Shown piece after piece: positions 15,173-24,640 of a stretch of DNA of 64,000 nucleotides. The first letter of the stretch is position 1, and every line of letters begins with the position of its first letter. The translations under genes and the position numbers were made by a program. The DNA is taken from assembly GCF_013003915.1 (NCBI RefSeq), contig NZ_JABAIV010000001.1, positions 124,001-188,000 of the forward strand, read 5' to 3'. The notes under the pieces are model-generated. The model saw only the letters and a list, made by a program, of their open reading frames with translations, was not told the origin of the DNA and did not search any database. The stretch comes from Telluria aromaticivorans (GTDB lineage: Bacteria > Pseudomonadota > Gammaproteobacteria > Burkholderiales > Burkholderiaceae_D).

Positions 15173-17209
15173 TCAAGGATTTCCACCCCTGGCCAAACGC
15201 AGCCGGGTCACTGCAGGCTGCAGGCGGTAGACCTGCTCGCGATACAGCAGCGAAGGCAGCATGACATGGGCCATCGCCTTCGCGGCCTGCCTGGGGTCGG
15301 CCGCGCGGGTGCGGGGATCGAGTTCGCCGGTGGCGGCAGCGTAATCCGCCTGCACGGGCGCCTGTCCCGGCCGCAGGATCGTGGCCGATGTCCCTTCGAG
15401 CCAGGCGAACACCTGGTCGAACTGCATCATTGCCCGTCCCGGCGTCGTGCTGTCCCGCGCAAAATCGCGGCCGATCATGGGGTGTTCGCTCGACACGCCC
15501 AGCAGAGACAGCAAGGTCGGGCCCAGGTCGACCTGGCTCGCGATGGCCTTGATCTGCTTCGGCTGGATGTCCGCACCGAGGATCAGCCCGGGGATATGGA
15601 ATTTCTTGATCGGCACCAGGCTGTTGCCATAGACCCGGTTATCGTGGTCGGCCACGATCAGGAAGACCGTGTCCTTCCAGTAGGGCTGCTTCTTCGCTGC
15701 GCGGATGAATTTCCCGAGCGCGAAATCGGCATACTTGACCGCGTTGTTGACCGTCTGCTTTTGCGGGTCGTGCAGGGTGATTTTCCCGTCCGGGAATTCA
15801 AACGGTTCGTGGTTGGACGAAGTGAAAATCAGGCTGAAGAAGGGCTTCTTTGCGGCGTGCAGGTCGGCCAGGCGTTCGAGCGATTTGTCGAACAGGTCTT
15901 CGTCGGATGCACCCCAGCTGCCGGTGAAGGCGGGGCGCATTTCCGCGCTGTCGACGATTTTCTTGAATCCGTTCCCGGTAAAGAAGCTGCGCATATTGTC
16001 GAAATGCGCCTCGCCGCCGTAGACGAATTCGGTGTGATAGCCCTCTTGTCCAAGGCCGGCGGCCAGCGTGTAGAAGCCCTGCTGGGCCAGCGACAGCTTG
16101 ACCACGCTGCGTGCGGGCGTGGGCAGGTAACCTGCGACCACGGCTTCGATGCCGCGCACCGAGCGCGTCCCGGTGGCATACAGCTGCTCGAACCACCATC
16201 CTTCGTGCCTGAGCTTTTCGAGTTCGGGAGTAACAGGCAAGCCGCCGAGCGATTCGACGAAGGTCGCGCCCAGGCTTTCCTGCAGGATGATCACCAGGTT
16301 GAGTGGCCGGTCGCGCGTGACCGCCGCTTGCTGGCGGTGCAGCGTCGGCAAGCCCGGGGTGGAGAAGTCCGCGCCGTGCAGCCAGGGTGCGGATCGTATT
16401 TCGTCGATCACCCGCGCGCGTGGCACGCTCCCGTAGATCTCGGACGACACCGCCTCGTTGCGCATCGACCCCATGGCAGCCAGCACCGACCAGCCAGAGT
16501 TGATGACCAGGGAGTTCACCAGCGCGTCGCCGGTAAGGGCGAACATGGCAGGGTTGGCTGGGCGGTGTCCCGTCGTCGAGCGCACCTGCACCAGCAGCGC
16601 GAGGCAGAGCAGCGGCCAGGCCAGCAGGAGCTTACGCGAAGGCCACATCCGGGTCGCCGCCGCGGCATGACGCAGCAGGAGGAAGAATGCAGCGCCCAGG
16701 ATGACGGTCAGGCCAATGCCGATGACCAGCGCAGCCCGGAAACCATTCCACAAGGTGGCGAACACTTCGCGCGGATAGGCCAGGTATTCGATGAACAGCC
16801 GGTTCGGGCGGACGTCGTACTGCAGGATGAACTGGGGCGACGACAGTTCCATGAACAGGACGGTGACCAGGGCAAAGCTGCCCCACGCCACCATTGCCCC
16901 GGTCCAGAACCTGGCCATCGACCGGTGGGCGGCGAAGGGCGCCAGCAACAGCGGGATCGCCGCGAAATACCCGAGCAGGATCAGGTCGGCACGCACGCCC
17001 TGGACGAAGACGGCGGCGGCCATGCCGGTCGCCTCGACCCGGTCCCACTGCCAAATGACCAGGGCAGCGCGGGACAGCGACAGCAGCACGAGGCCGATCA
17101 GCAGCACCTGCAGGATGGTGGCATAGGGCCCGGCCCACCGGGTCACGCGTGCGAGGCGCGCCGCACAGGATTGCAATGCGACGCTGGCGCCTGAAGCTGA
17201 ACCGACCAT
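15173..17209 (-). CDS. LTA synthase-like membrane sulfatase (alkaline phosphatase superfamily)
   Basis: A 678-residue enzyme. About five TM helices span residues ~20-210 (YATILQVLLIGLVLLSL, DLILLGYFAAIPLLLAPFAA, FWTGAMVAWGSFALVTVLFM). A large periplasmic sulfatase-fold domain follows: LNLVIILQESLGATF (metal-binding Glu), WFEQLYATGTRSVRGIEAVV (catalytic Thr in ATGTRS), TSSNHEPFEF and VFLIVADHDNRVYG (Asp-His ligands). The family transfers phospho-groups such as phosphoglycerol or phosphoethanolamine to lipids or glycans. In a Gram-negative, an OpgB/MdoB- or EptA-like role is likely, but the substrate is not resolvable. Monocistronic. Confidence 0.85.
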   Translation of the reverse strand: MVGSASGASVALQSCAARLARVTRWAGPYATILQVLLIGLVLLSLSRAALVIWQWDRVEATGMAAAVFVQGVRADLILLGYFAAIPLLLAPFAAHRSMARFWTGAMVAWGSFALVTVLFMELSSPQFILQYDVRPNRLFIEYLAYPREVFATLWNGFRAALVIGIGLTVILGAAFFLLLRHAAAATRMWPSRKLLLAWPLLCLALLVQVRSTTGHRPANPAMFALTGDALVNSLVINSGWSVLAAMGSMRNEAVSSEIYGSVPRARVIDEIRSAPWLHGADFSTPGLPTLHRQQAAVTRDRPLNLVIILQESLGATFVESLGGLPVTPELEKLRHEGWWFEQLYATGTRSVRGIEAVVAGYLPTPARSVVKLSLAQQGFYTLAAGLGQEGYHTEFVYGGEAHFDNMRSFFTGNGFKKIVDSAEMRPAFTGSWGASDEDLFDKSLERLADLHAAKKPFFSLIFTSSNHEPFEFPDGKITLHDPQKQTVNNAVKYADFALGKFIRAAKKQPYWKDTVFLIVADHDNRVYGNSLVPIKKFHIPGLILGADIQPKQIKAIASQVDLGPTLLSLLGVSSEHPMIGRDFARDSTTPGRAMMQFDQVFAWLEGTSATILRPGQAPVQADYAAATGELDPRTRAADPRQAAKAMAHVMLPSLLYREQVYRLQPAVTRLRLARGGNP

Positions 17210-17319
17210 ATACCCCTGTGTTATTCGAAACGGCAGGGGCTGATGCTAAACGGGTAATCGTCGCCGCGACGTTAGGGCGATGTTAAGAAAGCGTTAACGC
17301 CGCGCCGCGATCCGGACCG

Positions 17320-17697
17320 TCAAGGCTTCCCGGTCTTGAACGAACGCAGGTAGGCCAGCAGGTCGGCAATCTGCCGCTCGTTGCCGATGCCCCAGAAGCG
17401 CATCTTGTTGCCGGGGACGACCGCGTCCGGGTCGCGCAGGAAAGCAGCCAGGTTCTGTTCGGTCCATACGAAGCCGGCCCGTTTCATCGCCGGCGAATAG
17501 GCGAAGTCCGGCACTGCGCCCGCGCGGCGGCCGACGATGCCATTGAGCTGGGGGCCGAAATTGCTGCGCGCGGTGGGGCCGACCTGGTGGCAGTTGGCGC
17601 AGCGCTTGAAGGCCAGTCTTCCAGCGGCGAGCGGATCGGCCGCCTGCGCATGCGGCATTGCAGCGAGCAAGGAGAGTGATAGCACGAGCGCGCGCAT
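17320..17697 (-). CDS. Class I cytochrome c (periplasmic)
   Basis: A 125-residue protein. The ATG at 17695-17697 gives a clean signal peptide (MRALVLSLSLLAAMPHAQA), while the longer frame to 17820 runs back into the regulator gene. The mature part has heme motif CANCH (FKRCANCHQVGPTARS), the GPQLNGIVGRRAG segment and an axial Met in GNKMRFWG, a pattern typical of mitochondrial-type cytochrome c2/c550. It starts 2 nt after the response-regulator stop codon, so it is the third gene of a probable regB-regA-cytochrome operon. The role would be periplasmic electron transfer. Confidence 0.88.
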   Translation of the reverse strand: MRALVLSLSLLAAMPHAQAADPLAAGRLAFKRCANCHQVGPTARSNFGPQLNGIVGRRAGAVPDFAYSPAMKRAGFVWTEQNLAAFLRDPDAVVPGNKMRFWGIGNERQIADLLAYLRSFKTGKP

Positions 17698-17699
17698 GG

Positions 17700-18242
17700 C
17701 TACTTCACCCGCTGCTTCTCGAGCTTGCGCGCCAGCGTGCGGCGGTGCAGCCCGAGGCGGCGCGCGGCTTCCGAAATATTGAAATCGGTTTCCGCCAGCA
17801 CGGCGTGAATGCGCTCCCATTCGAGCGTCTTGATCGAGGTCGAGCGCGCGGTCAGCTCCACCTCGGCGTTGCCGGCGACATGGCCGAAGGCAGCCTCGAT
17901 ATCGTCGGTATTCGACGGCTTGGCCAGGTATTGCACCGCACCGAGCTTGATCGCCTCGACCGCGGTGGCGATGCTGGCAAAGCCGGTGAGCACGACAATC
18001 AGCATCTCCGGGTCGTGCTCGTGCAGCAGCTGGACGCAGGCCAGCCCCGAGGTATTTCCCTTGAGCTTGAGGTCGACCACGGCATAGCCCGGCGAATGCG
18101 AGGCCAGCAGCACGGCTGCTTCATCCAGTCCATGCGCGACCAGCACGCGGTAGCCGCGCCGCTCGAAGGAGCGGTTCAGGGTGCGCGCAAAGGCCTCGTC
18201 GTCTTCGATGATGAGCAGGAGGCGATCTGGAGTGTCGGTCAA
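17700..18242 (-). CDS. regA: RegA/PrrA-type redox response regulator
   Basis: A 180-residue regulator. The receiver domain (1-~120) has acidic pocket residues (IIEDDEAF), phospho-acceptor Asp57 (YAVVDLKLKG), Thr86 (VVLTGFAS) and Lys108 (YLAKPS). The C-terminal ~30 residues are a Fis-type HTH (NISEAARRLGLHRRTLARKL) closely matching the RegA/PrrA/ActR recognition helix. The family controls respiration and terminal oxidase genes in response to quinone redox state. The start overlaps the regB-like stop by 4 nt (ATGA), indicating translational coupling. Confidence 0.9.
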   Translation of the reverse strand: MTDTPDRLLLIIEDDEAFARTLNRSFERRGYRVLVAHGLDEAAVLLASHSPGYAVVDLKLKGNTSGLACVQLLHEHDPEMLIVVLTGFASIATAVEAIKLGAVQYLAKPSNTDDIEAAFGHVAGNAEVELTARSTSIKTLEWERIHAVLAETDFNISEAARRLGLHRRTLARKLEKQRVK

Positions 18243-19576
18243 AGGCGGTCCTTTTCGAGTTCAATGCTGGACAGCGGCAAGGTGAGCGTCACCTGCGCCC
18301 CGCCCTCCGCCCGGTTGACGGCGACCACCGAGCCGCCCAGCTTGCGCACCACGTTCACCGCCAGGAACAGGCCCAGGCCGTGGCCCGGCTGGGCCTTGGT
18401 CGACTGGTAGGGCTTGCCGATCTGGCCCAGCATGGCAGGCGCGAAGCCGGGGCCGCGGTCAGTGACGACCACGTACAGCACGCCGTCCACGATGCTGGCG
18501 TCCAGCCCGACCCAGCCGGGCGAGGCCTCGAGCGCGTTGTCGAGCAGGTTGTCGATGGTCTGCTTCAGCGCCGAATCCGAGGCCACCGGCAGGTCGTCCT
18601 GGATGCGGTTATTGTACTGGAAACTGCGCGCCGGGCGGCTCGCCTGCCACGACGCGACCAGGCCATCGAGGAAGCTCTTGACCGTCGTGCGCACCGCCGA
18701 TTCGCCACGCGCCTCACCGGCCGACAGCAGGATGCCGCTGACGATCGACTTGCAGCGCTGGAGCTGGGTCTGCATCTCGGTGATTTCCTCCAGCAGGCCG
18801 GGGTCGCTGCGAAATTGCGGCATGCGCTTCCAGTCGCCCAGGATCACCGACACGGTGGCCAGCGGCGTGCCCAGTTCGTGCGCGGCGCCCGAAGCCAGCA
18901 GGCCCATACGCACGATGTGCTCTTCTTCCACCGCGTGCTGGCGCAGCGATGCCAGTTGCGCCGCCTTCTGGCGCAGGGTGTCGGAAATACGCGAGATGAA
19001 CATCACCAGCAGCGCCGCATCGAGCGCGAAGCACACCAGCAGGCCCTGGATGTACAGGCTGGAGATGCCGCGCGCATGATCGAAAGGCAGTGCCAGCGGC
19101 TGCGCGTACATGGCCAGGCCGGCCATGCAGCCGATCGTGACCGCCACGATGGACCAGGTCCAGAACACCTCCAGCAGCACGGCCGACAGGATCACCTGCA
19201 GCAGGTAGAGGAAAGCGAAGGGGTTGGTGATGCCCCCCGACAGGTAGAGCAGCACGGTCAGGCTGGCCACGTCCACCAGCAGGGCCATGAACATTTCGCC
19301 GTTCGATACCGGGCGGCGTTCGTGCCAGCGCAGGTGGCTGGCGATGTTGAAGGCGATCAGGCAGGCCAGCACCTGCAGCATGTGCACCAGGGGCAGCTGG
19401 ATCCCGAAGACCAGGATGGCCGCGGCGATGGTGGTGACCTGGCCGATGACGGCGATCCAGCGCAGCTCGATCAGCTGCAACATGTTCTTGTGGCCGGCCG
19501 CGAACTCCACGTTGGCGGCAGCCGCCTGCGGCGACGAGCGCGCCGCCTTGGCGAAGAAATCGAGGGGGGATTGCAT
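18239..19576 (-). CDS. regB: RegB/PrrB-type redox sensor kinase
   Basis: A 445-residue kinase from MQSPLDFF (19576); the longer frame adds an unsupported leader that overlaps the SURF1 gene. Six TM helices fill residues ~35-200. They contain GGITNPF (114-120), the quinone-binding GGxxNPF heptapeptide of RegB. The H box is SGAAHELGTPLATVSV with His233. Cys275 in LQRCKSIVSG matches the position of the redox-active cysteine in RegB. The ATPase motifs are NLLDNALEASP, DRGPGFAP and GHGLGLFLA. Its position next to the SURF1-cyo genes suggests that bo3 oxidase is a target; this is inferred. Confidence 0.9.
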   Translation of the reverse strand: MQSPLDFFAKAARSSPQAAAANVEFAAGHKNMLQLIELRWIAVIGQVTTIAAAILVFGIQLPLVHMLQVLACLIAFNIASHLRWHERRPVSNGEMFMALLVDVASLTVLLYLSGGITNPFAFLYLLQVILSAVLLEVFWTWSIVAVTIGCMAGLAMYAQPLALPFDHARGISSLYIQGLLVCFALDAALLVMFISRISDTLRQKAAQLASLRQHAVEEEHIVRMGLLASGAAHELGTPLATVSVILGDWKRMPQFRSDPGLLEEITEMQTQLQRCKSIVSGILLSAGEARGESAVRTTVKSFLDGLVASWQASRPARSFQYNNRIQDDLPVASDSALKQTIDNLLDNALEASPGWVGLDASIVDGVLYVVVTDRGPGFAPAMLGQIGKPYQSTKAQPGHGLGLFLAVNVVRKLGGSVVAVNRAEGGAQVTLTLPLSSIELEKDRL

Positions 19577-19593
19577 CGATGCCCGTTGTTGGA

Positions 19594-20397
19594 TCAGTCG
19601 TCGGTCAGCCTGGCGCCATGCCGGCGCACCCACCACCAGGCACCGAGCACCATCACGGCCAAAGCATACCAAGTCAGGGCATATATGAGGTGGTTATTCT
19701 GAAAAGCGATCACGGTCAGGCCCCCGACGGCGCGCTCGGGGGCGCCAGGCGGGTCCTGGTTCTTGCCGGCGTCGACGAAGTACGGTGCGACGTTTGCAAG
19801 CCCGCGCGCCTGTGCCAGCAAGGCCACGTCGCGCGAATACCAGCGGTTGCCGGCGGGGTCGTTCTCGCGCAGGAAGCCGCCGCCCGGCTCGCTGATGCGC
19901 AGCAGCCCGGTGATCGTGAGCTTCTCACCGCCCTGCCCTGCACACGGATTGGCCGAGGCACGCCTGGCCGCATAGGTCCCGGGCTTGTTGTCCGCGGCGG
20001 GAATGAAGCCGCGGTTGATGAAGACAATGTGGCCCTCGGTCGTGCAGAACGGCGTGAGCAGCCAGAAGCCCGCGCCAAGCTCGCTGAGGGCTTGCACGGG
20101 GGTGGTGAATTGGTAGAGGTAGTGGCCGACCAGGCGTACGCGCCGGTATTCGTCGGCAGCCTTGGACAGTTGCGCCCAGCGCGCCGCAGGGGGTGCGGCG
20201 GCGGGCAGCGCATGCACGCGTGCGTCGACGCGGGCAATCAGGTCAAGTTTCCATTGCAGGCGCATGACCTGCCAGGTTCCCAGGCCTGCAAACAGCACGG
20301 CCAGCAGCAGGGCCACCACGACCACCACGCGGCGCGCAAGGGCGCTGCGGGGTTGGTGGTGGGGCATTCCTGGTTGCTGGCCGCGCTGGTCCTGCAT
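19594..20397 (-). CDS. SURF1-family oxidase assembly protein
   Basis: A 267-residue membrane protein. The ATG at 20395-20397 is chosen because it overlaps the cyoD stop as TGATG, a coupling arrangement; an alternative ATG lies 10 codons inside (20367). It has an N-terminal TM (ARRVVVVVALLLAVLFAG followed by LGTWQVMRLQWK, the SURF1 signature), a periplasmic domain (VRLVGHY, FWLLTPFCTT, VFINRGFIP) and a C-terminal TM (ALTWYALAVMVLGAWWWV). SURF1 proteins help insert heme into heme-copper oxidases. Here it is the last gene of the cyo operon. Confidence 0.88.
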   Translation of the reverse strand: MQDQRGQQPGMPHHQPRSALARRVVVVVALLLAVLFAGLGTWQVMRLQWKLDLIARVDARVHALPAAAPPAARWAQLSKAADEYRRVRLVGHYLYQFTTPVQALSELGAGFWLLTPFCTTEGHIVFINRGFIPAADNKPGTYAARRASANPCAGQGGEKLTITGLLRISEPGGGFLRENDPAGNRWYSRDVALLAQARGLANVAPYFVDAGKNQDPPGAPERAVGGLTVIAFQNNHLIYALTWYALAVMVLGAWWWVRRHGARLTDD

Positions 20398-20798
20398 CAC
20401 GGCATGTCGTGGGTGCCGTGGGTGGTATCGCTGGCGCCGCCCATGGCCGGCATCATGTTGGCGTTCATGTGGTACATGACCCAGATGGAGCCAGACATCA
20501 CGATCACCAGCAGCACGATGGTCAGGATCAGCGCCATCATGTTCCAACCGTCCTCGGACTTCGAGTTCAGGTGGAGAAAGTAGATCATCTGCACGACCAC
20601 CTGCACCGCGGCGAAAGCCAGGATCACGATGCGCGCCGTGTTCGGCGGCAGCACGTTGCCCATCACCAGCCAGAACGGGATCGCGGTCAGGACCAGCGAC
20701 AGCACGAAGCCGATCGCGTAGTCCTTCGCGCTGTAATGGGTCACGTAGGTATCGTGGCCATCGTGGTTGTGGCCGTGTTCGTGGTGTTGCACGCTCAT
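20397..20798 (-). CDS. cyoD: Cytochrome bo3 quinol oxidase subunit IV
   Basis: A 133-residue protein with three TM helices (IGFVLSLVLTAIPFWLVMGN, IVILAFAAVQVVVQMIYFLH, MMALILTIVLLVIVMSGSIW), the expected CyoD layout. The ATG at 20796-20798 is used; the longer frame is an artefact running into cyoC. It differs from the E. coli protein by a His-rich N terminus (VQHHEHGHNHDGHDTY) and a Met/His-rich C-terminal tail (MNANMMPAMGG ... THGTHDMP). Such tails could bind metal, although this is only inferred. It overlaps cyoC by 4 nt and the SURF1 gene by 1 nt. Confidence 0.92.
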   Translation of the reverse strand: MSVQHHEHGHNHDGHDTYVTHYSAKDYAIGFVLSLVLTAIPFWLVMGNVLPPNTARIVILAFAAVQVVVQMIYFLHLNSKSEDGWNMMALILTIVLLVIVMSGSIWVMYHMNANMMPAMGGASDTTHGTHDMP

Positions 20799-21433
20799 GG
20801 CAGCACTCCCAGCAGGTAGACAAAGGTAAACACGCCGATCCAGACGACGTCCAGGAAGTGCCAGAACAGCGACAGGCACTGCAGGCGACGGAAGTTCTCG
20901 CCGGTGAGGCCATGCTTTTTCAGCTGGACCATCAGCGTCACCAGCCACACGAAGCCGAACAGCACGTGCAGGCCGTGGGTGCCGACCAGCGCGAAGAACG
21001 AGGTCAGGAAGCCGCTGCGCTGAGGACCTGCGCCCTCGTGGATCAGGTGGTAGAACTCGTAGATCTCGAGCGACAGGAAGGCCAGGCCGAGCAGGCCGGT
21101 CACGCCCATCCAGAGGATGGTCTTGCCGGTGTTTTTCGCCTGCGCCGAGATCATCGCGAAGCCGAAGGTGATCGACGACATCAGCAGGAAGGCGGTATTC
21201 ACCGCGATCAGCGATAGGTCGAACAGTTCGGCGCCGCTTGGACCGCCGGCGTAGTTACGGCCCAGCACCGCATAGGTGGCAAACAGGGACGCGAAGATGA
21301 GGCAATCGCTCATCAGGTAGATCCAGAAGCCCAGCAGGGTGCCGTTCTCCGGGTGGTGCTCGCGCACCAGGTAGCGCGCGGTCACCTCATCGGCGCTCAG
21401 GGCGCCGGGCATAGATGCTTTAAGTTCAGACAT
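20795..21433 (-). CDS. cyoC: Cytochrome bo3 quinol oxidase subunit III
   Basis: A 212-residue membrane protein with five hydrophobic helices. Hallmarks are [20 protein letters not shown], the glutamate-bearing [19 protein letters not shown] and [14 protein letters not shown], as in subunit III of bo3 oxidases. Subunit III supports the stability of the catalytic subunit. It overlaps cyoB by 8 nt and cyoD by 4 nt, a tightly coupled operon. Confidence 0.95.
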   Translation of the reverse strand: MSELKASMPGALSADEVTARYLVREHHPENGTLLGFWIYLMSDCLIFASLFATYAVLGRNYAGGPSGAELFDLSLIAVNTAFLLMSSITFGFAMISAQAKNTGKTILWMGVTGLLGLAFLSLEIYEFYHLIHEGAGPQRSGFLTSFFALVGTHGLHVLFGFVWLVTLMVQLKKHGLTGENFRRLQCLSLFWHFLDVVWIGVFTFVYLLGVLP

Positions 21434-23429
21434 GGCTTTCCAGCAGACGGGTATGCGCTTCCTCGGTACGGGTCACTTCTTCCGCCGAGATGTAGTAATC
21501 GCGCTTGTAGTTGAAGGTGTGGACGATGATCGCGGCCATCATGGCAACAAAGGAGACCGCGGTCAGCAGCCACATGTGCCAGATGACGGCAAAGCCCACC
21601 ACCATGGCCAGCGCGGAGATCACGAAACCGGCCCAGGTGTTGCTTGGCATGTGGATCGCCACATAGTCCTTCAGCGGACGCTGGTAGCCGTTCTTCTTCA
21701 TGTCGGCGAAGGTGTCGTTGTCGTGCACGATCGGCGTGAATGCGAAGTTGTAGTCGGCCGGCGGCGAGGTGGTCGCCCATTCCAGCGTGCGGCCATCCCA
21801 TGGGTCGCCGGTGACGTCGCGCAGCTTGGCGCGGTCTTTGTACGTGAACACGATCTGCAGGATCAGCGCGCCGATACCGCCGGCGATCATCAGGGTGCCG
21901 AAGAACGAGATCTGGAACAGCCACTGGATCGACGGATCCTCGAAATGGCTCACGCGGCGGGTCACGCCCATGAAGCCCAGGATGTACGGCGGGGTGAAGG
22001 CGACCCAGAAGCCGATCGACCACAGCCAGAACGAGACCTTGCCCCAGAACTGGTTCAGCCTCACGCCGAACATTTTTGGTGCCCAGTAGTTGAAGCCGGC
22101 GAACAGGCCGAACAGGACGCCGCCGATGATCACGTTGTGGAAGTGGGCGATCAGGAACAGCGAGTTGTGCAGCACGAAGTCGGCCGCAGGAATTGCCAGC
22201 ATCACGCCGGTCATGCCGCCGACGGTGAAGGTCAGCATGAACGACACGGTCCACATCATTGGCAGCTCGAAGCGGATACGGCCGCGGTACATCGTGAACA
22301 GCCAGTTGAAGATCTTGGCGCCGGTCGGGATCGAGATGATCATCGTCGTGATGCCGAAGAACGAATTGACGCTGGCGCCCGAACCCATGGTGAAGAAGTG
22401 GTGCAGCCACACCAGGTAGGACAGGATCATGATCACGACGGTGGCGTACACCATCGAGGTATAGCCGAACAGGCGCTTGCCGCAGAAGGTCGAAACGACT
22501 TCCGAGAAGATGCCGAAGGCCGGCAGCACCAGGATGTAGACCTCGGGGTGGCCCCAGATCCAGATCAGGTTCACGTACATCATGGCGTTGCCGCCCTTGT
22601 CGTTCGTGAAGAAATTGGTGTCGAACAGGCGGTCCATGCCCAGCATGCCCAGCACGGCGGTCAGGATCGGGAAGGACATCACGATCAGGATGTTGGTGCA
22701 CAGCGAGGTCCAGACGAAGACTGGCATCTTCATCAGGCCCATGCCCGGTGCGCGCATCTTGACGATGGTGACGATCAGGTTCACGCCTGACAGCAGCGTG
22801 CCGACGCCGGCAATCTGCAGCGACCAGATGTAGTAGTCCACGCCCACGCCGGGGCTGGCGAGGATGCCAGACAGCGGCGGATAGGCCAGCCAGCCGGTAC
22901 GGGCGAATTCACCCACAAACAGCGAGGCCATCACGAGCACGGCGCCCATGGTGGTCATCCAGAACGAGAAGTTGTTCAGGAACGGGAAGGCCACGTCGCG
23001 CGCGCCGATCTGGAGCGGCACCACGTAGTTCATCAGGCCCGTCACGAACGGCATCGCCACGAAGAAGATCATGATCACGCCGTGGGCGGTGAAGATCTGG
23101 TCGTAGTGGTCCGGCGGCAGGAAGCCGTGGTTGGAACCGAAGGCGAACGCCTGCTGGGCGCGCATCATCAGCGCATCGGCGAAGCCGCGCAGGAACATGA
23201 TCAGGCCCAGGATCATGTACATGATGCCGATTTTCTTGTGGTCGATACTGGTGATCCAGTTGTTCCACAGGCCGCCCCACTGGCGGAAGTAGGTGATCAG
23301 GGCCACCAGGCCCAGGCCACCCACGATCACGCCGGCGAAGGTCGCCAGCAGGATCGGCTCATGGAAGGGAATCGCGTCCCAGCTGAGCCGACCGAAGATA
23401 AGCTTCGTCAGGTCGAATGAGTCTTGCAT
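21426..23429 (-). CDS. cyoB: Cytochrome bo3 quinol oxidase subunit I
   Basis: A 667-residue catalytic subunit with about 15 TM helices, the usual length for CyoB. It shows [19 protein letters not shown] near the N terminus, [20 protein letters not shown] (heme ligand His), [20 protein letters not shown] (His-Tyr crosslink and CuB ligand), [12 protein letters not shown] (CuB His pair) and [14 protein letters not shown] (heme His ligands). It reduces O2 to water at the heme o3-CuB centre, taking electrons from ubiquinol and pumping protons. It starts 2 nt after the cyoA stop. Confidence 0.97.
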   Translation of the reverse strand: MQDSFDLTKLIFGRLSWDAIPFHEPILLATFAGVIVGGLGLVALITYFRQWGGLWNNWITSIDHKKIGIMYMILGLIMFLRGFADALMMRAQQAFAFGSNHGFLPPDHYDQIFTAHGVIMIFFVAMPFVTGLMNYVVPLQIGARDVAFPFLNNFSFWMTTMGAVLVMASLFVGEFARTGWLAYPPLSGILASPGVGVDYYIWSLQIAGVGTLLSGVNLIVTIVKMRAPGMGLMKMPVFVWTSLCTNILIVMSFPILTAVLGMLGMDRLFDTNFFTNDKGGNAMMYVNLIWIWGHPEVYILVLPAFGIFSEVVSTFCGKRLFGYTSMVYATVVIMILSYLVWLHHFFTMGSGASVNSFFGITTMIISIPTGAKIFNWLFTMYRGRIRFELPMMWTVSFMLTFTVGGMTGVMLAIPAADFVLHNSLFLIAHFHNVIIGGVLFGLFAGFNYWAPKMFGVRLNQFWGKVSFWLWSIGFWVAFTPPYILGFMGVTRRVSHFEDPSIQWLFQISFFGTLMIAGGIGALILQIVFTYKDRAKLRDVTGDPWDGRTLEWATTSPPADYNFAFTPIVHDNDTFADMKKNGYQRPLKDYVAIHMPSNTWAGFVISALAMVVGFAVIWHMWLLTAVSFVAMMAAIIVHTFNYKRDYYISAEEVTRTEEAHTRLLESHV

Positions 23430-23431
23430 GA

Positions 23432-24454
23432 TTACTTTTTCACAATAGTGTTAAGAGCGCTGCCGGGGACCGGCGTGACGCAGACTTCCGCTTCCGCCAT
23501 CTGGGCGGCGCCCGACTTCGGCAGCTGCTTGATCGCGGCGGCGACCTGGGCGCGCTTGTGGTCCTCCAGCATCTGCTCGTTCATGCAGGGAGTGCCGTCG
23601 GCCACGCAACGGTTCAGGATGCGGTTGAACAGGGCCGGCTCGACCGAGCCGTAATGACGCACCGGTTCGCGCGAGGTCGGTTTTTCGAGCTCCAGGTAGT
23701 CGGCGCGGTTCAGCGCAACTGGATTGGCCTTCATCTTTGCCACCCAGGCGTCGAACTCGGCGGCGGTGACGCCCTTGTAGCCGAATTTCATGTGCGAGAA
23801 GCCTTCGCCGCTGAAGTTGGTCGACCGGCCTTCGTAGTCGCCGGTCTTGTTCAGCACGGCGTTCAGGGTGGTCTCCATGCTCGGCATCGCGTAGATCATG
23901 CCGGCCAGGGTCGGGATGTAGAAGGCGTTCATCACGGTCGAGGCGGTGATCTTGAAGCGGATCGGGGTGTCGATCGGCGTGACCAGCTCGTTGACCGAAG
24001 CGATGCCCTGCTCCGGATAGATGAACAGCCACTTCCAGTCCAGCGCCACCACCTGCACCTCGATCGGCTTGGTCGATGCGGCGATCGGGCGATTGGCGTC
24101 GATGCGGTCGAGCGGACGGTAGGGATCGAGCTTGTGGGTCGAGACCCAGGTGATCAGGCCCAGCACGATGATGATCAGGAGCGGTGCGCCCCAGATCACC
24201 AGCTCGAGCTTGGTCGAGTGATCCCAGTCCGGCTCGTATTTGGCGTTGGCGCTCTTGCGGTAGCGCCAGGCAAACAGGACGATCAGAATCATCACCGGGA
24301 CGACGATGATCAACATCAGCAGGACCGAGACCGTGATCAGGTCGGCTTGCTGTCTTGCAATATCGCCGTTGGGATTCATCACTACCGTGTTGCAGCCGGC
24401 CAGCGCTGAAAGCAGGAGTAAAGGGAGTCCGCGGCGGACAATTTTAGGAATCAT
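23432..24454 (-). CDS. cyoA: Cytochrome bo3 quinol oxidase subunit II
   Basis: A 340-residue lipoprotein: signal peptide with lipobox LSALAGC (Cys21), two TM helices ([20 protein letters not shown] and [20 protein letters not shown]) and a periplasmic cupredoxin domain ([37 protein letters not shown]). The cupredoxin domain lacks the CxxxC copper ligands of CuA, which marks a quinol rather than a cytochrome c oxidase. It is the first gene of cyoABCD-SURF1. The promoter lies in the 186 bp shared with the divergent MFS gene. Confidence 0.96.
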   Translation of the reverse strand: MIPKIVRRGLPLLLLSALAGCNTVVMNPNGDIARQQADLITVSVLLMLIIVVPVMILIVLFAWRYRKSANAKYEPDWDHSTKLELVIWGAPLLIIIVLGLITWVSTHKLDPYRPLDRIDANRPIAASTKPIEVQVVALDWKWLFIYPEQGIASVNELVTPIDTPIRFKITASTVMNAFYIPTLAGMIYAMPSMETTLNAVLNKTGDYEGRSTNFSGEGFSHMKFGYKGVTAAEFDAWVAKMKANPVALNRADYLELEKPTSREPVRHYGSVEPALFNRILNRCVADGTPCMNEQMLEDHKRAQVAAAIKQLPKSGAAQMAEAEVCVTPVPGSALNTIVKK

Positions 24455-24640
24455 GCTAGGTATCTAACGTTACATGGGAATAAGAACATGCTACTGTACT
24501 GCCAACGGCCTACGGGAACCATTGGACACTTTGTCCCACCCATGCCGTATTGCAATAAATGCATTGCGGTGAATCTGGGCGCTGCGGGCCGGGCAGAGAG
24601 CAACAAGAACGAGAATCAGATTCAGGAATCAGGAGAGAAT

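Noticed and set aside
21432..22790. 452-aa plus-strand frame opposite cyoB
   Set aside because: It is a mirror of the well-supported cyoB gene, rich in His/Asp/Gln as antisense frames of GC-rich genes are.
24455..24640. FNR- or RegA-type box ahead of cyoA
   Set aside because: No TTGAT-N4-ATCAA-like or RegA consensus dyad was found; only a weak GCAAT/ATTGC pair is present.
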